From positions 27,230,892 to 27,294,891 of the forward strand of contig CM060109.1 of the NCBI GenBank assembly GCA_030522415.1: a DNA stretch of 64,000 nucleotides, read 5' to 3'. Of the stretch, positions 24,546 through 36,700 are shown one piece after another; positions within the stretch are counted from its first letter, which is position 1, and each line of letters starts with the position of its first letter. The notes beneath the pieces were generated by a model. The model had not been told where the DNA came from, made no database searches, and was given only the letters and a program-made list of their open reading frames with translations. Source of the DNA: Channallabes apus (taxonomy: Eukaryota; Chordata; Actinopteri; Siluriformes; Clariidae). A program made the position numbers and the translations under genes.

Positions 24546-24829
24546 CGACCTCGTGAAATATCATATTCACAAAGTTAAAGTGATGAATCCCAAATCAAAA
24601 TTTGTTTTGTTTTATAATGAATTAAACTGTTACAGGAGACACTTATCAAATCTTATACTAACACAAGTGAAGGAAATAAAAACTTGCAATTTATTTCACT
24701 GTTTTAATTTGACAGAGTAAATCCTTGTAGTTCAATGTACAGTATTGTCTTTGTTTTGTATTGTTTGTGCGTTTGCTTCACTGCAGAAAAGAAAGTATAA
24801 ATTAATAAATACATAACGGTTGACATGAT

Positions 24830-25180
24830 ATGCCAGTCTCGAGCTCGTCGTACAGCATCTGGCAAAGCGGATGATAATCAAACAAGTTTGTCCCTTAGCG
24901 TCTGCCGTACTTTACTCAGCGCGTGTCGGCGACAAACATGACGGTTAGCATGTAATGCTGCTGTGGGCTAATATATTTTCTTCATACTGTAGTACGGTAA
25001 GTCAAACTGCGCGTTTATACACGGAGCATCGGTAATTTTACACTAAATTAGCTCTGTATGTATCATAAATATATATATAAATAAATACGCAGAGCTGGGT
25101 GAGAGTGAGGAGAAGAGGACAGAAGTGTTACTGAAGTGTGTGTGTGTATATAGAGTTCCCTGTAGGTGCTTCCCTCCATC
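24830..25180 (+). promoter_or_regulatory. EEF1AKMT1: EEF1AKMT1 promoter / 5' UTR region
   Basis: CpG-bearing, non-repetitive sequence just before the start codon, relatively rich in CG dinucleotides at 24840-24945 (for example CGCGTGTCGGCGAC). Inferred from position and composition; no TATA box is obvious. Confidence 0.4.
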
Positions 25181-28100
25181 ATGAGTGACCATGATGATGA
25201 AGATGATGATGTTCCTCAGCTCTCGGCTGCGGCTCTGGCGGCTCTGCAGGAGTTTTACGCGGAGAGTGAAGCAGGACAGTCGGCACTGAGAGACAGCTAC
25301 ACTGTGGGCGCCATGCAGGAGGACTGGGTGAGAGAGACTGCAGGCGCTTTACGGGAGATTATGGAAGACTGTTAGGGTCACCATAAATTTTTCTGACTCC
25401 GTCCCCCCCCCCCCCCCCCCCCCCAGAATTTTTAAGAAAAAAAAATTAGGGAAAAGTTAAAATCAGTTTTTTTTTGGTTTTTTTAAGTGCTGGCGCATTG
25501 CATTCACACAATAAAAAAAACCACGGGACTTATCTCATAATTATGACTTAATATCTCATAATTATGACTTAATATCTGTAAAGTTTTTCTAAAGTTTTGT
25601 AGTAGAAGAGGCGAGTTGCTCGGTCTGTCCGCTGTGCTTCGGTAAGCTTTTCTTGCGCCAGGAGAGATTCAGTCAAACACACACACACACACACACGTTG
25701 TCTGTCAGAAAGGTCTCTGTTTATTAACAGCAAAAGATGGGGTTTATATATATTTGACCAAACGCCTGGGCTATAGACATATGTTACTACAAAGAGCATG
25801 AACCACTGTAAATGTCCTGGTGAGATCCTGAAGAATCAAAGGAGAGGAAGATAGAGGTGTCCGTGCAGAGACAGATCACAAGATGTTGGCTCGAGTTAGG
25901 GGGAGAGGGGGAAGGAGACAGAGGGAGATAGAGAGAGAGACATAAAGAGAGTATGGGAAGGTGAGCGTGGGAGCGTTCACACCTTTAAGCACAGATGCAA
26001 GAGGAGACAGGAAGATAGCAGCAGGAAAGATTTAACACGTTAATATCAAATCTATGAGGAAGAGAACAAGAGAGTAGAATCAACTCCTTTATATATAAAA
26101 TAATTCTAACAATATCTCATAATTATGACATCCTGATCTCATAATTATGACTTACTAACTCATAATTATGACTTAATATCTCATAATTATGACATCCTTA
26201 TCTCATAATTATGACTTACTATCTCATAATTATGACATCCTGATCTCATAATTATGACTTACTAACTCATAATTATGATTTACTATCTCATAATTATGAG
26301 ATAAGGGGAGGCAGTTTGTGGCAGGGGCCATTTTAGCGCGTGACACCGGAAACGAAAGTTACATCCTTTTGCTTGGAAGCGAGGAACCAGAATTTTAAGC
26401 AGGTGCCAGATAGTTATCTGAGATACCACAAAGCCAGCTTGGATGCATTTCGAATGCATGATTTTGTATCTATGAAGCGCTCCATATTGGTTTTGTTACG
26501 TGGGGCGGTTATGGAGAGCTGCACCACGATGTGTTATGATGTGTATAAGAGTCCTAACGCAGGGCTTTAGAGGGGGTCAGTGTAATAGGAGTTGTTATGA
26601 GAGTGCTTATGATATGCACGGGAAGACCTTTCCGTTCTGGAAATAGCGGGGGGTGAGGGGATTATTAATTAGGAACTTAAAAGGAAACAAAATTAATACT
26701 GAAACGCCAAATGAACAGAGCTCCACCGGCTACGCGAGAACGGACGTGTCTCAGGAAACTAAAAATAAACTTTAGATCCACTCGGAGCGGTTGCCCTTAC
26801 CGAGGATTTATAAGAGAGAGAGAGAGAGAGAGAGGGGTGAGGGTTTTGTCTTTTTGTACTTTCATACTGTATTTAATCTGAGTGCGCACGCTGGACTGAT
26901 GCGGGCCGCGCGCTCCCTTTTTCTCTCTCGCTCTCACCGGCGTCAAAGGCTGGGGCTTTGCCTCTGTCTCTGAACAGCACACTTTGTCTGTCTGCCTTTC
27001 TTTTCTGCGGACCTGCCTGTTCAGAATATTGCAGAGTATTTATGCGTGGTTCTGCCCCTCGTAAGACCTGCATCGTTAAAGGTTTAGCTGCTCCTGAAGG
27101 AAGAGCCACTTCTAGAAGGACAGAATGTGCTTTCCTTCTGAACAGTCCTAAGCACTTTAGATACCTGCGCAGTGCTGACATACTAATGATAATAGCATCC
27201 AAATTACTCAATGACATTAATATCTCCCAGTGTCTCAATCCAAGAAAGAAATAAAAGCTAATTAAATTTGGCAATATTTGCTCCATTGTCCCTGTCTTCT
27301 CAGAACGCTAATAATTATATGTGATAAGTCATAATTATGAGATAGTAAGTCATAATTATGAGATAAGGATGTCATAATTATGAGATATTAAGTCATAATT
27401 ATGAGATCAGGATGTCATAATTATGAGAAGTCCCGTGATTTTTTTTTTAATTGTGTGAATGCAATGCGCTTCCGTATAAAAAGAACATAGAAGCACCACA
27501 AAGGTTTGTAATACTGCATCTGAAGAAGACACAAGGCTTTTGTATCTGTCTTATTGACCGATGAGAACAAAGTGAAGTTGCTTGGCCTTAATGCCCAGTG
27601 CCATATTTGGTAAAAAACCAAATAGCGTTTCAGCAGAAACACTTCACACTCTCAGTCAAGCACAGCAATGGAGCCATGATGATTTGGGTTTGTTTTGAAA
27701 CCACAGTAACTGGCCACTTTGAATTTCATTGAGCCAACTCAATGTGTCAGATAAAGCTTGGGTGAAATTTGGTCATTTCATTCATGCACAACTCTTTTAA
27801 GGTCCCACCACAGAATTGCAGTTGGGTTGAGGTCTGGACTTTGACTAGGACCTTAAGAGAGTTGTGCATGAATGAATGCCCAAAACTTTATATATGGTAT
27901 ATATTTTTTAAATCCTTTGTATTTTAAAAAACATATTGTTATCTGCGGTTTTGGCCTTTCGTCCACATGAAAACTCAGATTTGGTCATTGAAAACTGAGC
28001 TTTTGGAAAACTCAATTTTCAGTGGTGATGTGTGGACAGGGGAAACTGAGATTTTGGCTTGTTGTAACCTCACCTTGTGTGCCGATGATGTCATTGTGTA

Positions 28101-30937
28101 GCACTGTGTGCTACAGTAGTCTCCTTGATTTTACGTCAGCTTTGTTTATGAGGATATTTTGTGCAATAGTGGACTTACGTACAGTCAGAGGAGAACCAAG
28201 GTGAAGGGGGGCCCCAGGCAAAATGAATAGATGAGGCCCTTCTAAAAGATTATTTTGTTAATGTTTGTTACCTAAATATACATTTATACAACATAAAACA
28301 GTAGTCAAAACACATAATATAACATAAATAGTTAATTTTTTTAAACAAAGTGCATATTCTTTGACAATATTAAGCTAAAATCTTAAAGATACAGAACAAT
28401 CTTCTTATTTACAGTAATGGATTGTCACCTTAAAAATGGTGCTTACGAGCCTTAGCTACAGCAAATGCTGTCAAAGGTATCTTCTGTCTGAGGCAGTGGT
28501 GATAGGGACTTAAACAATGCTCCTATATATAGAAATATATGGTAATCATCTTAATTCATTATTTATTATTAGTTTATCAACTGGCTATGTTCACTAATTT
28601 TCTAGAATTGTAAAGTAAATGTATTGATATAGTAACACTTATGGTATAGTTACCATTTTCACTGTCAGAAGGATGGATTGGGGTATCTCCCTGAGGTGGT
28701 GACAGGAACTTAAGCAATGCTATATATACAGTATATATAGCAGAAATGCAGAAATATATGATTAGCATTTTAATTTAATCATTTTAATTAAATTTACAGT
28801 TTATTAACTATTAGTTCATTCATTGTTAGTTGACAATTAATTACGCTAACTTAACTATTTTAATGTAGAAGAGCTAAATAAAAATGTAATGATGTTTATT
28901 TAAATTGCTTTGTGAGCTCTCCACTGGCAGCAAAACACAGTACCAAAACTTGCCAAGTGGTGATGTTCACCTCATTATCACCTATTGCGGCCTATTAATA
29001 CCTGCATAACATACATGCTGCTGCTACAGTACGTGTAACCCTAGCTACTAACCCTATTAGAAATTAGACAATCTAGAAAATTATTAAACGAAAGTAAGCT
29101 GGAACAACAAAAAAACACTGGTTTGCCATATAATTATCATGAAGTCATCAATGATCATTATCTCCATCACTTAACTTACCCCTGTCATGTTTCCTCTTTT
29201 CCTCCTCTTCTTGCCCCCCCCCCCCCCCCCCCCCAGAGCCCCCACCCCCTCCCGCTGCTTTTTGCATTTAAAAAAAAGCTAGTAATAAGTGCTGCTGTGC
29301 CAGTTTGAAAACCGCGTCTGACGCATCACGAAGAAAACACAAGCACATCCAGCGTAACGCGAGAGGGAGCCCTCTAGGGGGGATGCAGATATATTGCTCC
29401 ATGTTGCGTGTATGTTTTTAATAATGACATTTCAGATTGTTCAAATGGTCAGCTGTTGGGGCCCCCTCAAAATGCAGGGCCCCAGGCAATTGCCTGTCTT
29501 GCCTGCCCTATTGCTACGCCTCTGTGTACAGTAAACTAGTGATTGTGTTAACGTTGCTTCTGATTGGCTCCCTGTTGATTAGGGATGCTCTTAGCAGCAC
29601 TTAACAGGCTGTTGCGTTTTCATGTGGACAAAGATATTTTTTAAATACCTATCTTTCTATCTATATATCTTGTAGGTCGTGTGGACAGAATTATTTTTAA
29701 ACAGTGAAGTAGAAAAATGTGTTTTTTAAAATACCCAGCTACGTGTGGACATGGCCTGAATGGCCTAAAATTCCTCCACAATGATATTAGAGTATGATAA
29801 ATCATACAGGAAATTATTACTTTGTTATTGCTGCCAAAGGTGAATCCTTTGGCATTGAATTGTAGTGATGTATTTATTATTGCCTATATGTTTGTTTGCT
29901 TTTTTTTTTTTTTTTTTTTGGCTTCATTTTAGTGAAAATGAAAATAGTGAAAATAAGTGAAAAAAAAGCTATATGTGGGTTTTTCCTTTAAGGTTATATT
30001 TGCCTAATACTAAGACCCGCAATGATCAGATGATTTTTATTGTTATATAGGTTCCTGTATATTAATATTAATTAAATTGCCGTTATTATTTTCTTATATC
30101 TCTAACCAGCGGATGAGCCAGTTCTGGTACAGTGATGAGACAGCTACACGGTTGGCTCAGGAAGCCTTACAGCAAGCAGGAAAACAAGGGAGGTTAGATT
30201 ATTTTTATTTGCAACTATAAACATAACAAAAAAACATTCTAAAAACATGTCTCTGGCAGGCAGCAAGTGTATTGTAGTTTCTAATTTTCCTTTAACTTAT
30301 TTAAACATTCAGAATAAAGGTTGTATACGGTATATGATGATGTGTTGATAAATGATTTCAGTTATGTTGCTTGTGGCCTTCAGAATAGCATGCCTCAGTG
30401 CACCCAGCGTGTACCAGAAGCTGAAGCAGCTGGAATCAGAGAATCTAGATGGGTCGCACTGCGTGTCCGCCATGCTGCTCGAGTTTGACCGTCGATTCGT
30501 TGCGTATGGTGACGATTTCATCTTTTATGACTACAACAACCCGCTGTGTTTGCCTGAAAGTGTCCTCCCACAAAGCTTTGACATCGTTGTTGCCGACCCT
30601 CCATATTTATCTGACGAGTGCCTGAGCAAGGTGGCACTCACAGTAAAATACCTCACCAAGGGGAAAATCCTGCTCTGCACAGGTCAGTGGAGTCCAGCTC
30701 AATCAAGGTTCAATGAAATCTCTCCCGAATTTATTTAATTCCAGACAGTGACTAACAATGTAGAAATTGTTTTTATTGATTTATAACATTATTTTCCTTT
30801 GAATTTTAGGGGCTATTATGGAAGAGCATGCAGGACGATTTATGGATGTGAAGATATGCAGTTATCTACCCAAGCATAATCACAATCTCGCTAATGAATT
30901 CAGATGTTATGTTAACTATGAGTCAGGTCTCCTTTAG
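25181..30937 (+). CDS. EEF1AKMT1: eEF1A lysine methyltransferase 1 (N6AMT2)
   Basis: S-adenosylmethionine-dependent methyltransferase. Family knowledge: it methylates a lysine near the N-terminus of translation elongation factor eEF1A in the cytosol. Four exons: 25181-25327, 30110-30192, 30384-30682, 30810-30937, summing to 657 nt (218 residues plus TAG), close to the human 214. The start ATG at 25181 gives [23 protein letters not shown], matching the family N-terminus. Exon 3 carries [14 protein letters not shown] and the catalytic-type motif ADPPYLS (D148-P-P-Y), as in N6-adenine/lysine methyltransferases. The last exon ends [12 protein letters not shown]. Intron 1 is 4.8 kb and full of transposons. 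A poly(A) signal AATAAA is at 31086-31091. Tail to tail with IL17D, as in human. Confidence 0.96.
25493..27469. mobile_element. TIR element with palindromic sub-repeats
   Basis: The ends carry the inverted repeat GCGCATTGCATTCACACAAT. Inside both ends is an array of the perfect 12-bp palindrome TCATAATTATGA at about 21-22 bp spacing: 2 copies at 25540-25572, 9 at 26118-26308 and 5 at 27328-27428. A solo LTR interrupts the left array. The 1-kb middle (26310-27300) has a GA run and no transposase I can recognise. It sits in intron 1 of EEF1AKMT1. Non-autonomous DNA element, superfamily not assigned. Confidence 0.75.
25577..26111 (-). mobile_element. Solo LTR, 535 bp
   Basis: Starts TG and ends CA. 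It is flanked by the 5-bp direct repeat ATATC at 25572-25576 and 26112-26116, and is inserted in the palindrome array. On the minus strand it has a TATATATAAACC promoter-like box and TTAATAAACAG as poly(A) signal, the order expected for an LTR. No internal retroelement genes remain. Whether it is Gypsy-like or retroviral cannot be told from the LTR alone. Confidence 0.85.
27545..27740 (+). mobile_element. Tc1-like transposase relic
   Basis: Reads as a decayed plus-strand Tc1 DDE region: GACCGATGAGAACAAAGTGA (first-aspartate motif), then GGCCTTAATGCCCAGTGCC, then ATGATTTGGGTTTG. Several stops and no ends recognised. Confidence 0.6.
27920..29760. mobile_element. Outer hAT-like element (interrupted)
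   Basis: Similar terminal sequences on opposite strands: GTCCACATGAAAACTCAG on the left and, read in reverse, GTCCACACGTAGCTGGGTAT and GTCCACATGAAAACGC on the right. They flank a second element inserted at 28186-29524. Exact ends uncertain. Confidence 0.45.
28186..29524. mobile_element. Inner hAT-like element
   Basis: The ends read CAGAGGAG and, from the other side, CAGAGGCG, the classic hAT terminus. Flanking 8-mers are CGTACAGT (28178-28185) and TGTACAGT (29525-29532), a 7/8 target duplication. GGGCCCC-rich stretches lie near both ends. It contains an imperfect internal duplication (near 28480-28560 and 28680-28760) and a C-run at 29214-29234. No transposase seen. Confidence 0.75.
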
Positions 30938-31389
30938 GCTTTAAATGGGACCATAAAGTAAAGCCTGTTATGAACAGTTCAGACATTTGTTATGGGATCA
31001 TTTTACTTGGATTACCATACATAGGGGTTTTATATTTTAATGCTTGAGCAACATTTTGATCATGATTATCATGAATTGTAAATATAATAAACAATAGCAC
31101 ATTGACTCTGTGAAAACATATGCATTTGTGATACTTAATGTAGAAAATATAGCACTGCCATATAAACCGACTAAGGCTCACATTCACAAAAATGCCTATC
31201 GCTTTTTAGCTTAATCATATGCATGCATGTTCATATAATAATTCTGATAAAAAAAAAAAACATATGCAGAATATAGACTTATATCACCTATACAGTGCAT
31301 TCAGATATGATACTATCATTCCTTCAGCAGCATTATAATGGTATGTTTTAGTGACCTGACTCACAATAACAAAACAGGTTCCATCAAAT
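30938..31389. other. EEF1AKMT1 3' UTR and intergenic
   Basis: AT-rich, with AATAAA at 31086-31091. Nothing else recognised. Confidence 0.5.
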
Positions 31390-32282
31390 ACAAGACTTTG
31401 ACTATGTTCACACAGCAGACAAAAGTGACCAATATTCAATTTGCTGACCAAATCTGATTTTTTTATCATTATTATTTTTTAGTTAGACTGTTCACAATAT
31501 TTTCAGTGTGACCTGTATATCTGACATTAGTCTAAACAGACCACTTTCTTAAACTGACCTTCATGCACAAAAGGATGCACGTGTCATGAGATCTTTAGTT
31601 TGTCCTTAGATTCATTCTTTTTGTTTCACTGCATTCAAGTTCTCCTATGGTCACATTCAGATATTTCTTATAAAATCTCTTGAAGCACAGAGCGGTTATG
31701 ATACTAGATTTCTAGTGTTGTTTGTAGAGCAACATCACACCAATGTGTTTATGTTTACGATGACCATTGTTACCTCACTATCCCACCTGTTAATTATTTC
31801 TTCCCTGTCATCTTCCAGCTTTTCTACTGTAAAGTTGAGTTGACAAAACTTGCATGGATTCTTATTTGACCGAAGTCACACTGGAAAAATCAGACCTAAT
31901 TCAGAACTGAAAAGATAAAAACGGCATGTGATTTGTGCTGTTTATCCTTTTGTTTTTTGGGAAAACAAACACTCATCATTGTCTATACTGCTTAATCCTG
32001 TATACAGCATTGTGGGGGCCTGGAGCCTATCCCAGGGGAGACTTGGGGCACAAGGCATGGTACGCCCTGGAGAGGGTGCAAATCCATTTTGAATGCCAGT
32101 TAGACTAATCTGCAATTCTTTGGACTGTGGGAGTAAACTGGAGTAAACCCACCAAGCATGCAAACTCCATGCACACAGACACAGAGGTGGGAATCGAACC
32201 CGGACCCTGGAGATGCAAAGCAACAGTGCTAACAAAAAAAAACGGATTTTGGGGCACTTTTGTCCTGCAGTGTGAACGTAGC
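31390..32282. mobile_element. Non-autonomous TIR element beside IL17D
   Basis: The left end (CTATGTTCACACAGCAGAC, then AAAAGTGACC) and the reverse complement of the right end (CTACGTTCACACTGCAGGAC, then AAAAGTGCCCC) are inverted repeats. A SINE copy lies inside. No transposase. Its right edge is about 45 bp from the IL17D stop codon. Confidence 0.6.
31970..32235 (-). repeat. V-SINE-like element, antisense
   Basis: Runs antisense from the L2-like tail (TACTGCTTAATCCTGTATAC, GAGCCTATCCCAGGGGAGAC) through the core (TCTTTGGACTGTGGGAG) to the head (GGGAATCGAACCCGGACCC and CAGTGCTAAC). Confidence 0.85.
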
Positions 32283-32326
32283 TGGTGTTGAAATGGTTTG
32301 CACTTTAAGCAGCACGTGCAGTTTGG

Positions 32327-33043
32327 TTAAACAGCGCCCCTGTGGTTTAGTTTGCGACTCTTCTCTCGCTTCTTGGGGTTGTGCGCGGCTGTCCGGTTCC
32401 TCTGATTGCTCCTGTGTGTAGTTGTCTCGGTCACTTCCACTGGTATACACGTGCAGCCCACCGGTATGGACTCGTAGCTCTCTGTGTAGGAACGTCGGCC
32501 TCCAGCACACGTGGGTGAGCGGCGCAGCACGGCGGTGGGTACGAACACCGGGACACTGCGGTACTGCTCGGTCTCCTCACCGCCCGGCCCCGTCAGACAG
32601 CCTTTACACAGGCAATACGCCTCGGGAATGTAGCGGGGATAGCGCGAGGGGTCGTGTTTCAATCTGGAGTCAGACAAACAACTTGTGGTTGACTTGTGTA
32701 ACCCTTAAATTGAAAAAATAAATACATCAAAGCGAGAGAAGAAGAATGCACGCTACCTGTACGCCCACGGTGAAAGACTTAGCAGATTGACCGGGACGCT
32801 CGAGCTCCTGACGCGCTGCAGGAGAGCTGATGCTGAGCTGCAGCTCAGGTTCTGAGGCTCGGCTGAGAGTTGGAGTGTGTGATGGAAAGCGCTGAGAACT
32901 CCGACAGACAGGCGACCGAACCTCTGCTCCAGAATCTCCTCGGGAAGATCTGTACACACTCTCCGGTTTCTCTTGACTCCTCCGCGCGCCGCAGAGCTCA
33001 GCACAGCCAGGAGCAGCGCCACGAACACGTCGCCTCTGCGCAT
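32327..33043 (-). CDS. IL17D: Interleukin-17D
   Basis: Secreted cysteine-knot-fold cytokine of the IL-17 family. Two exons: 32757-33043 (start ATG 33043) and 32327-32663, giving 624 nt and 207 residues, against 202 in human. A signal peptide is visible (MRRGDVFVALLLAVLSSAARG). C30 is followed by TDLPEEILEQ and GVLSAFHHTLQL, which identify IL17D over other members. N65-L-S is a glycosylation site. Family cysteines in exon 2 are C113, C115, C118 (YCLCKGCLTG), C148 (CAGG), C166 and C168 (GCTC). The C-terminal tail from about residue 178 is very basic and differs from the mammalian tail. The locus is GC- and CpG-rich. It is tail to tail with EEF1AKMT1 and downstream of IFT88 on the same strand. 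Confidence 0.95.
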
Positions 33044-33782
33044 GCTTCCCCTTCACACGACAAGCACGGACTCCAAGCACGCGCACAGAACTGTGATGTG
33101 TCTATTAAGAACTTCTCGTGACAAGGCGTTCCGTAGCTTCTTCAAGCCGCTATGCCCGTTACACTTTTTAGTGCATTGTTAGTTTCTTCTCAAAAACGTA
33201 CAAATTATATCTACTACTAAAGAGCGATATTCCTAAAAAAATGTTTTTTGACAAATCAGTGCAGTAAGTCTTCTAATGACGCTGCGTGAAAAAAACTCCC
33301 AGACTGCCGTCAGTTTCTGTCAGTCGCGTCAGCAGGATCCTCTCTGCCAAGTTCTAGGGTCGAAGGAGAATCAGACCTCTATGTTTACGAAATTGGGAAA
33401 ATGCCTGTTTTCATGCCTTTTTAAAAATTATTTTTCCAAGCGCAGTATAATCTAAAGCCAGGACTCCATATTTCACACAGTTGAAAATGTGCAACAACAA
33501 AAAAGAGAGAGAAAAAAAGCACAGCAATGTGAATTTTTTAAGTTTAATGAGTGTTATTCTATCCACCTGTTTACAAAAATAAGATTATATATGAATTTAC
33601 AAGCATTTCAAATGTGTCTAACAGTGTGTTCAGTGAACTGGAACAAGCATATTACCTAAAACAAAACAACTAATTCATACCAATGTAGGATGTTCACTTA
33701 GTTACATTATGGTTAAAAATGTACTACAGGAAACATTCTTAAATATATACATATGCTGAGAGCACAGCACACAGACAGCCGG
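33044..33782. other. IL17D upstream / IFT88 3' region
   Basis: A 740-bp gap. The part next to IL17D (33044-33360) is rich in CG and probably its promoter. The part next to IFT88 holds a minus-strand ATTAAA (33543-33548) that could be its poly(A) signal. Confidence 0.45.
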
Positions 33783-36700
33783 TCATTCTGGCAGCAGGTC
33801 GTCCCCCAATTCTTCGTCTGCAAACTCGTCTTCCTCTGTGCGCTTCTTTGCTGCCGTCTTCGGTCTTTCCATTTGTGGCCCCAAAGGGTCAACATAAGAT
33901 GCATCTGGAAATAGGATTGCAGTAGTGTGTTCATTTGTACATTCTCAGAAAGTGTAATATTGCATTGGAAGTATACTGAGGTGTTCCCCATATTACATCT
34001 ATGCTATGAAAAGCTTGCAGACACATGTTAACAGGATAACATTGATCTGTAAAATCTGACAATGCAACAAGGAATGTGTTATGTAGCTGGGCCAGAAGCA
34101 AAAGTGTGAAGCTGACAAAATATACAGTACAGACCCCTTTGGCAAACGAGATCTCCCGTTCCTGTATTCTAAAAGTGAGTTACAGATTTACTGACCGCTT
34201 GGGTAAAGAATATTTAAAATGGTACAGTACATAGAGAACTCCCGAAACAGCAGAAAAAAATTATAACATAGTAACCCTAAAGCTAATTCCAAAAAATAAT
34301 ACACAAACATATAACCTTAATATATGCACAGTTTATATTGTGAACTCCACTCACTGATCACTTTATTAGGAACACCTGTACACCTACTCATTTCTAATGG
34401 GATCAGATCTCATATGGGAGCAGTGCAATAAGGAAATAACCTCCAGTGGATGGCAGGTCTGTATATGGAAACACCTTGTTAATAAGAGAGGTTGACTGGT
34501 TTAAGCTGACAGAAAGGCTTTAGTTACCACCTTATACGATTGCAAAAGAATATCTCAATGCACAACACACTGAACCTTAAGATTAATTCGTTTACACCAG
34601 CTGAACGACCACATTGTACTCCACATCTGTCAAGAACAGAACACTAAGGCAGCACTGGGCAAATGCTCACCAAAACTAGACAGGTATAGAAAAACATAGC
34701 CTGGTCTGATGACTCTTGGTTTCTGCTGAGGCAAATCAGATGGTACAGTCAGAATTTGGTGCTAAAAGTGTGTCTCTATGGACCCAACCAGCCAGTGCAG
34801 ACTAGTGGAGGTGGTGTCATGGTATAGGGAATGCTTTGTTGGGACGCTTTGGGTATTTGGGTATAATGTTCCTAATGAGGTGCCTGTTGAATGTCTGAAA
34901 ATGGAACAAAACAATACAAAGGCCCAGGAGGTTCATTTCTGGTAAGTATAAACCCTGGAGCACTATGCCCTCTGTTGGCTTTTAAGGTCACTAATACTGT
35001 ATGTGCAGTATATACTGTATGTGTATGTCATACTCACTGTTTACAGAACATTCCATATGATGTCTGAGACAAAATTGAGAATCCTCTATGAAAGATGTTA
35101 CAGCTCACCTATTTCCCCAGAGGTGCTTGCTTCATAAGGTTCGTGGGACCCTGGAAGTGACCTCAGCTTGACACCTAGCCTCTCTCCTTTGGCACTTGCA
35201 CCACGGCTGCTTTGCCCACTGTCTAACAGACACACCCAGAGAGACGCATGAAAATTATACATATTGATTACTGTCTTCACAATTGCTCAAATGTCCGCTA
35301 AAAGCTGTTAGATTAATTTACAAAAAATAATAATTGAAAAAATAAAAGCAGGCATCATGGTGGCATAGTGATTAGCACAATTATATCTCAGTATTTTTAG
35401 GCTGAACATCGATACACAATATAAATCACAGTATTTTCTACATGTTCCACAGTAAGTCACATGTAAGGAATCATTTTTATTAAATACAATTTTATTAAAA
35501 TAGACTGTGATCAAAATATAATGCAACGTAGGAGTTTTTATTCCCTGTTTGCAATATGAGAAATGTTAATGCAACATATGGAAATGAAACAAGATGTAAA
35601 ATAAATAGCTTATACTATATAAAAATAAGATTATCAATGAGAACGCTCCTTTAAATTTTCCCAAAGACAATAACGGACTGATTAATATTTAAAAACAACA
35701 ATAAAAATGGCTTACTCTTACCAAATAGTTATATTTCTACTGAGGTAGACTAGGGCGTTCCCAGAGTTGTCATAGAGAGAAATAAATACATAATCAAGTG
35801 CATATTGAATGTGCTTTCTTTTGAGGCAAAGACTTTTCAGATGTGAAGGCTTCTTGGCACAAAGAATAACAAACTCTTTGTACTGCAGTTTATAGCACTG
35901 ATAATGAAGACTATTTTACACATCGTACTTTCATTAAACCTTCTGCCATTTAAATGTGACGCTGTCCATTTGTGATTGCACGAAATGGAGAGTCGGGCAC
36001 GGCTCTGCTATGAATGTAGGAGAGGAGTTATGCAAAAACTGTCCAGATTCACCGATGAAATGGATCATGTAACACAACATCAAATTATACCAATAAAAAC
36101 TGTGTTGCTTTCTCCCAAATCCTGTTTCATAATATATAAATAAATAAATAAACTTAAAAAGGCATTTTATTGGCAAGCCCTAGTACAATCAACAGGTTAT
36201 TATAGAGGATAATTTTCAGATAATTAGCAGTCAAACCTGAGAGAGAAGTGAGCATGTGAAAGCATAAACATGATAAAATGTTCTTCGGCAGGTAGCTTAC
36301 AATTATTTTTATCTACAAGAGGGGGCGATATTCCAAAATCTAAGAGTTATATAACTAACCAAAATCTAAGAGTTATACAATATCCTGTAAACAGAACATA
36401 AAGCTCACCTGGTTTGATATCCATATCTGATTTCACAAGAAAGGCTAAGAATTATAGAATTAAGAGGAAACATAGAAATATATAGGAATTAACTTTAAAA
36501 TTATACTAAAATGTTCAGTGGCATCTACAGGGTTCAGGTGCCAGCATGAAACTACCTCACATAGGGTTCTCACACAAACATGCCTCATTCAGCTGACTGA
36601 TGGGAATTCAACACTGGGGACTAGAGCATAATAAAGTATTTAATTTTGCTTAATTACTAAATTCTAATAAAATTGCTCATAATATGACATTGAGATACTG

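Noticed and set aside
26873..27286. 137-codon minus-strand frame in the palindrome element
   Set aside because: It overlaps an equally long plus-strand frame. Neither looks like a transposase, and the composition explains both.
25535..27430. CRISPR-like regular spacing of TCATAATTATGA
   Set aside because: The spacers are near-identical and the host is a vertebrate. It is a transposon sub-repeat array, not CRISPR.
33713..33991. 92-codon minus-strand frame over the last IFT88 exon
   Set aside because: It reads the true exon in the wrong frame. The correct frame ends [14 protein letters not shown] at 33783.
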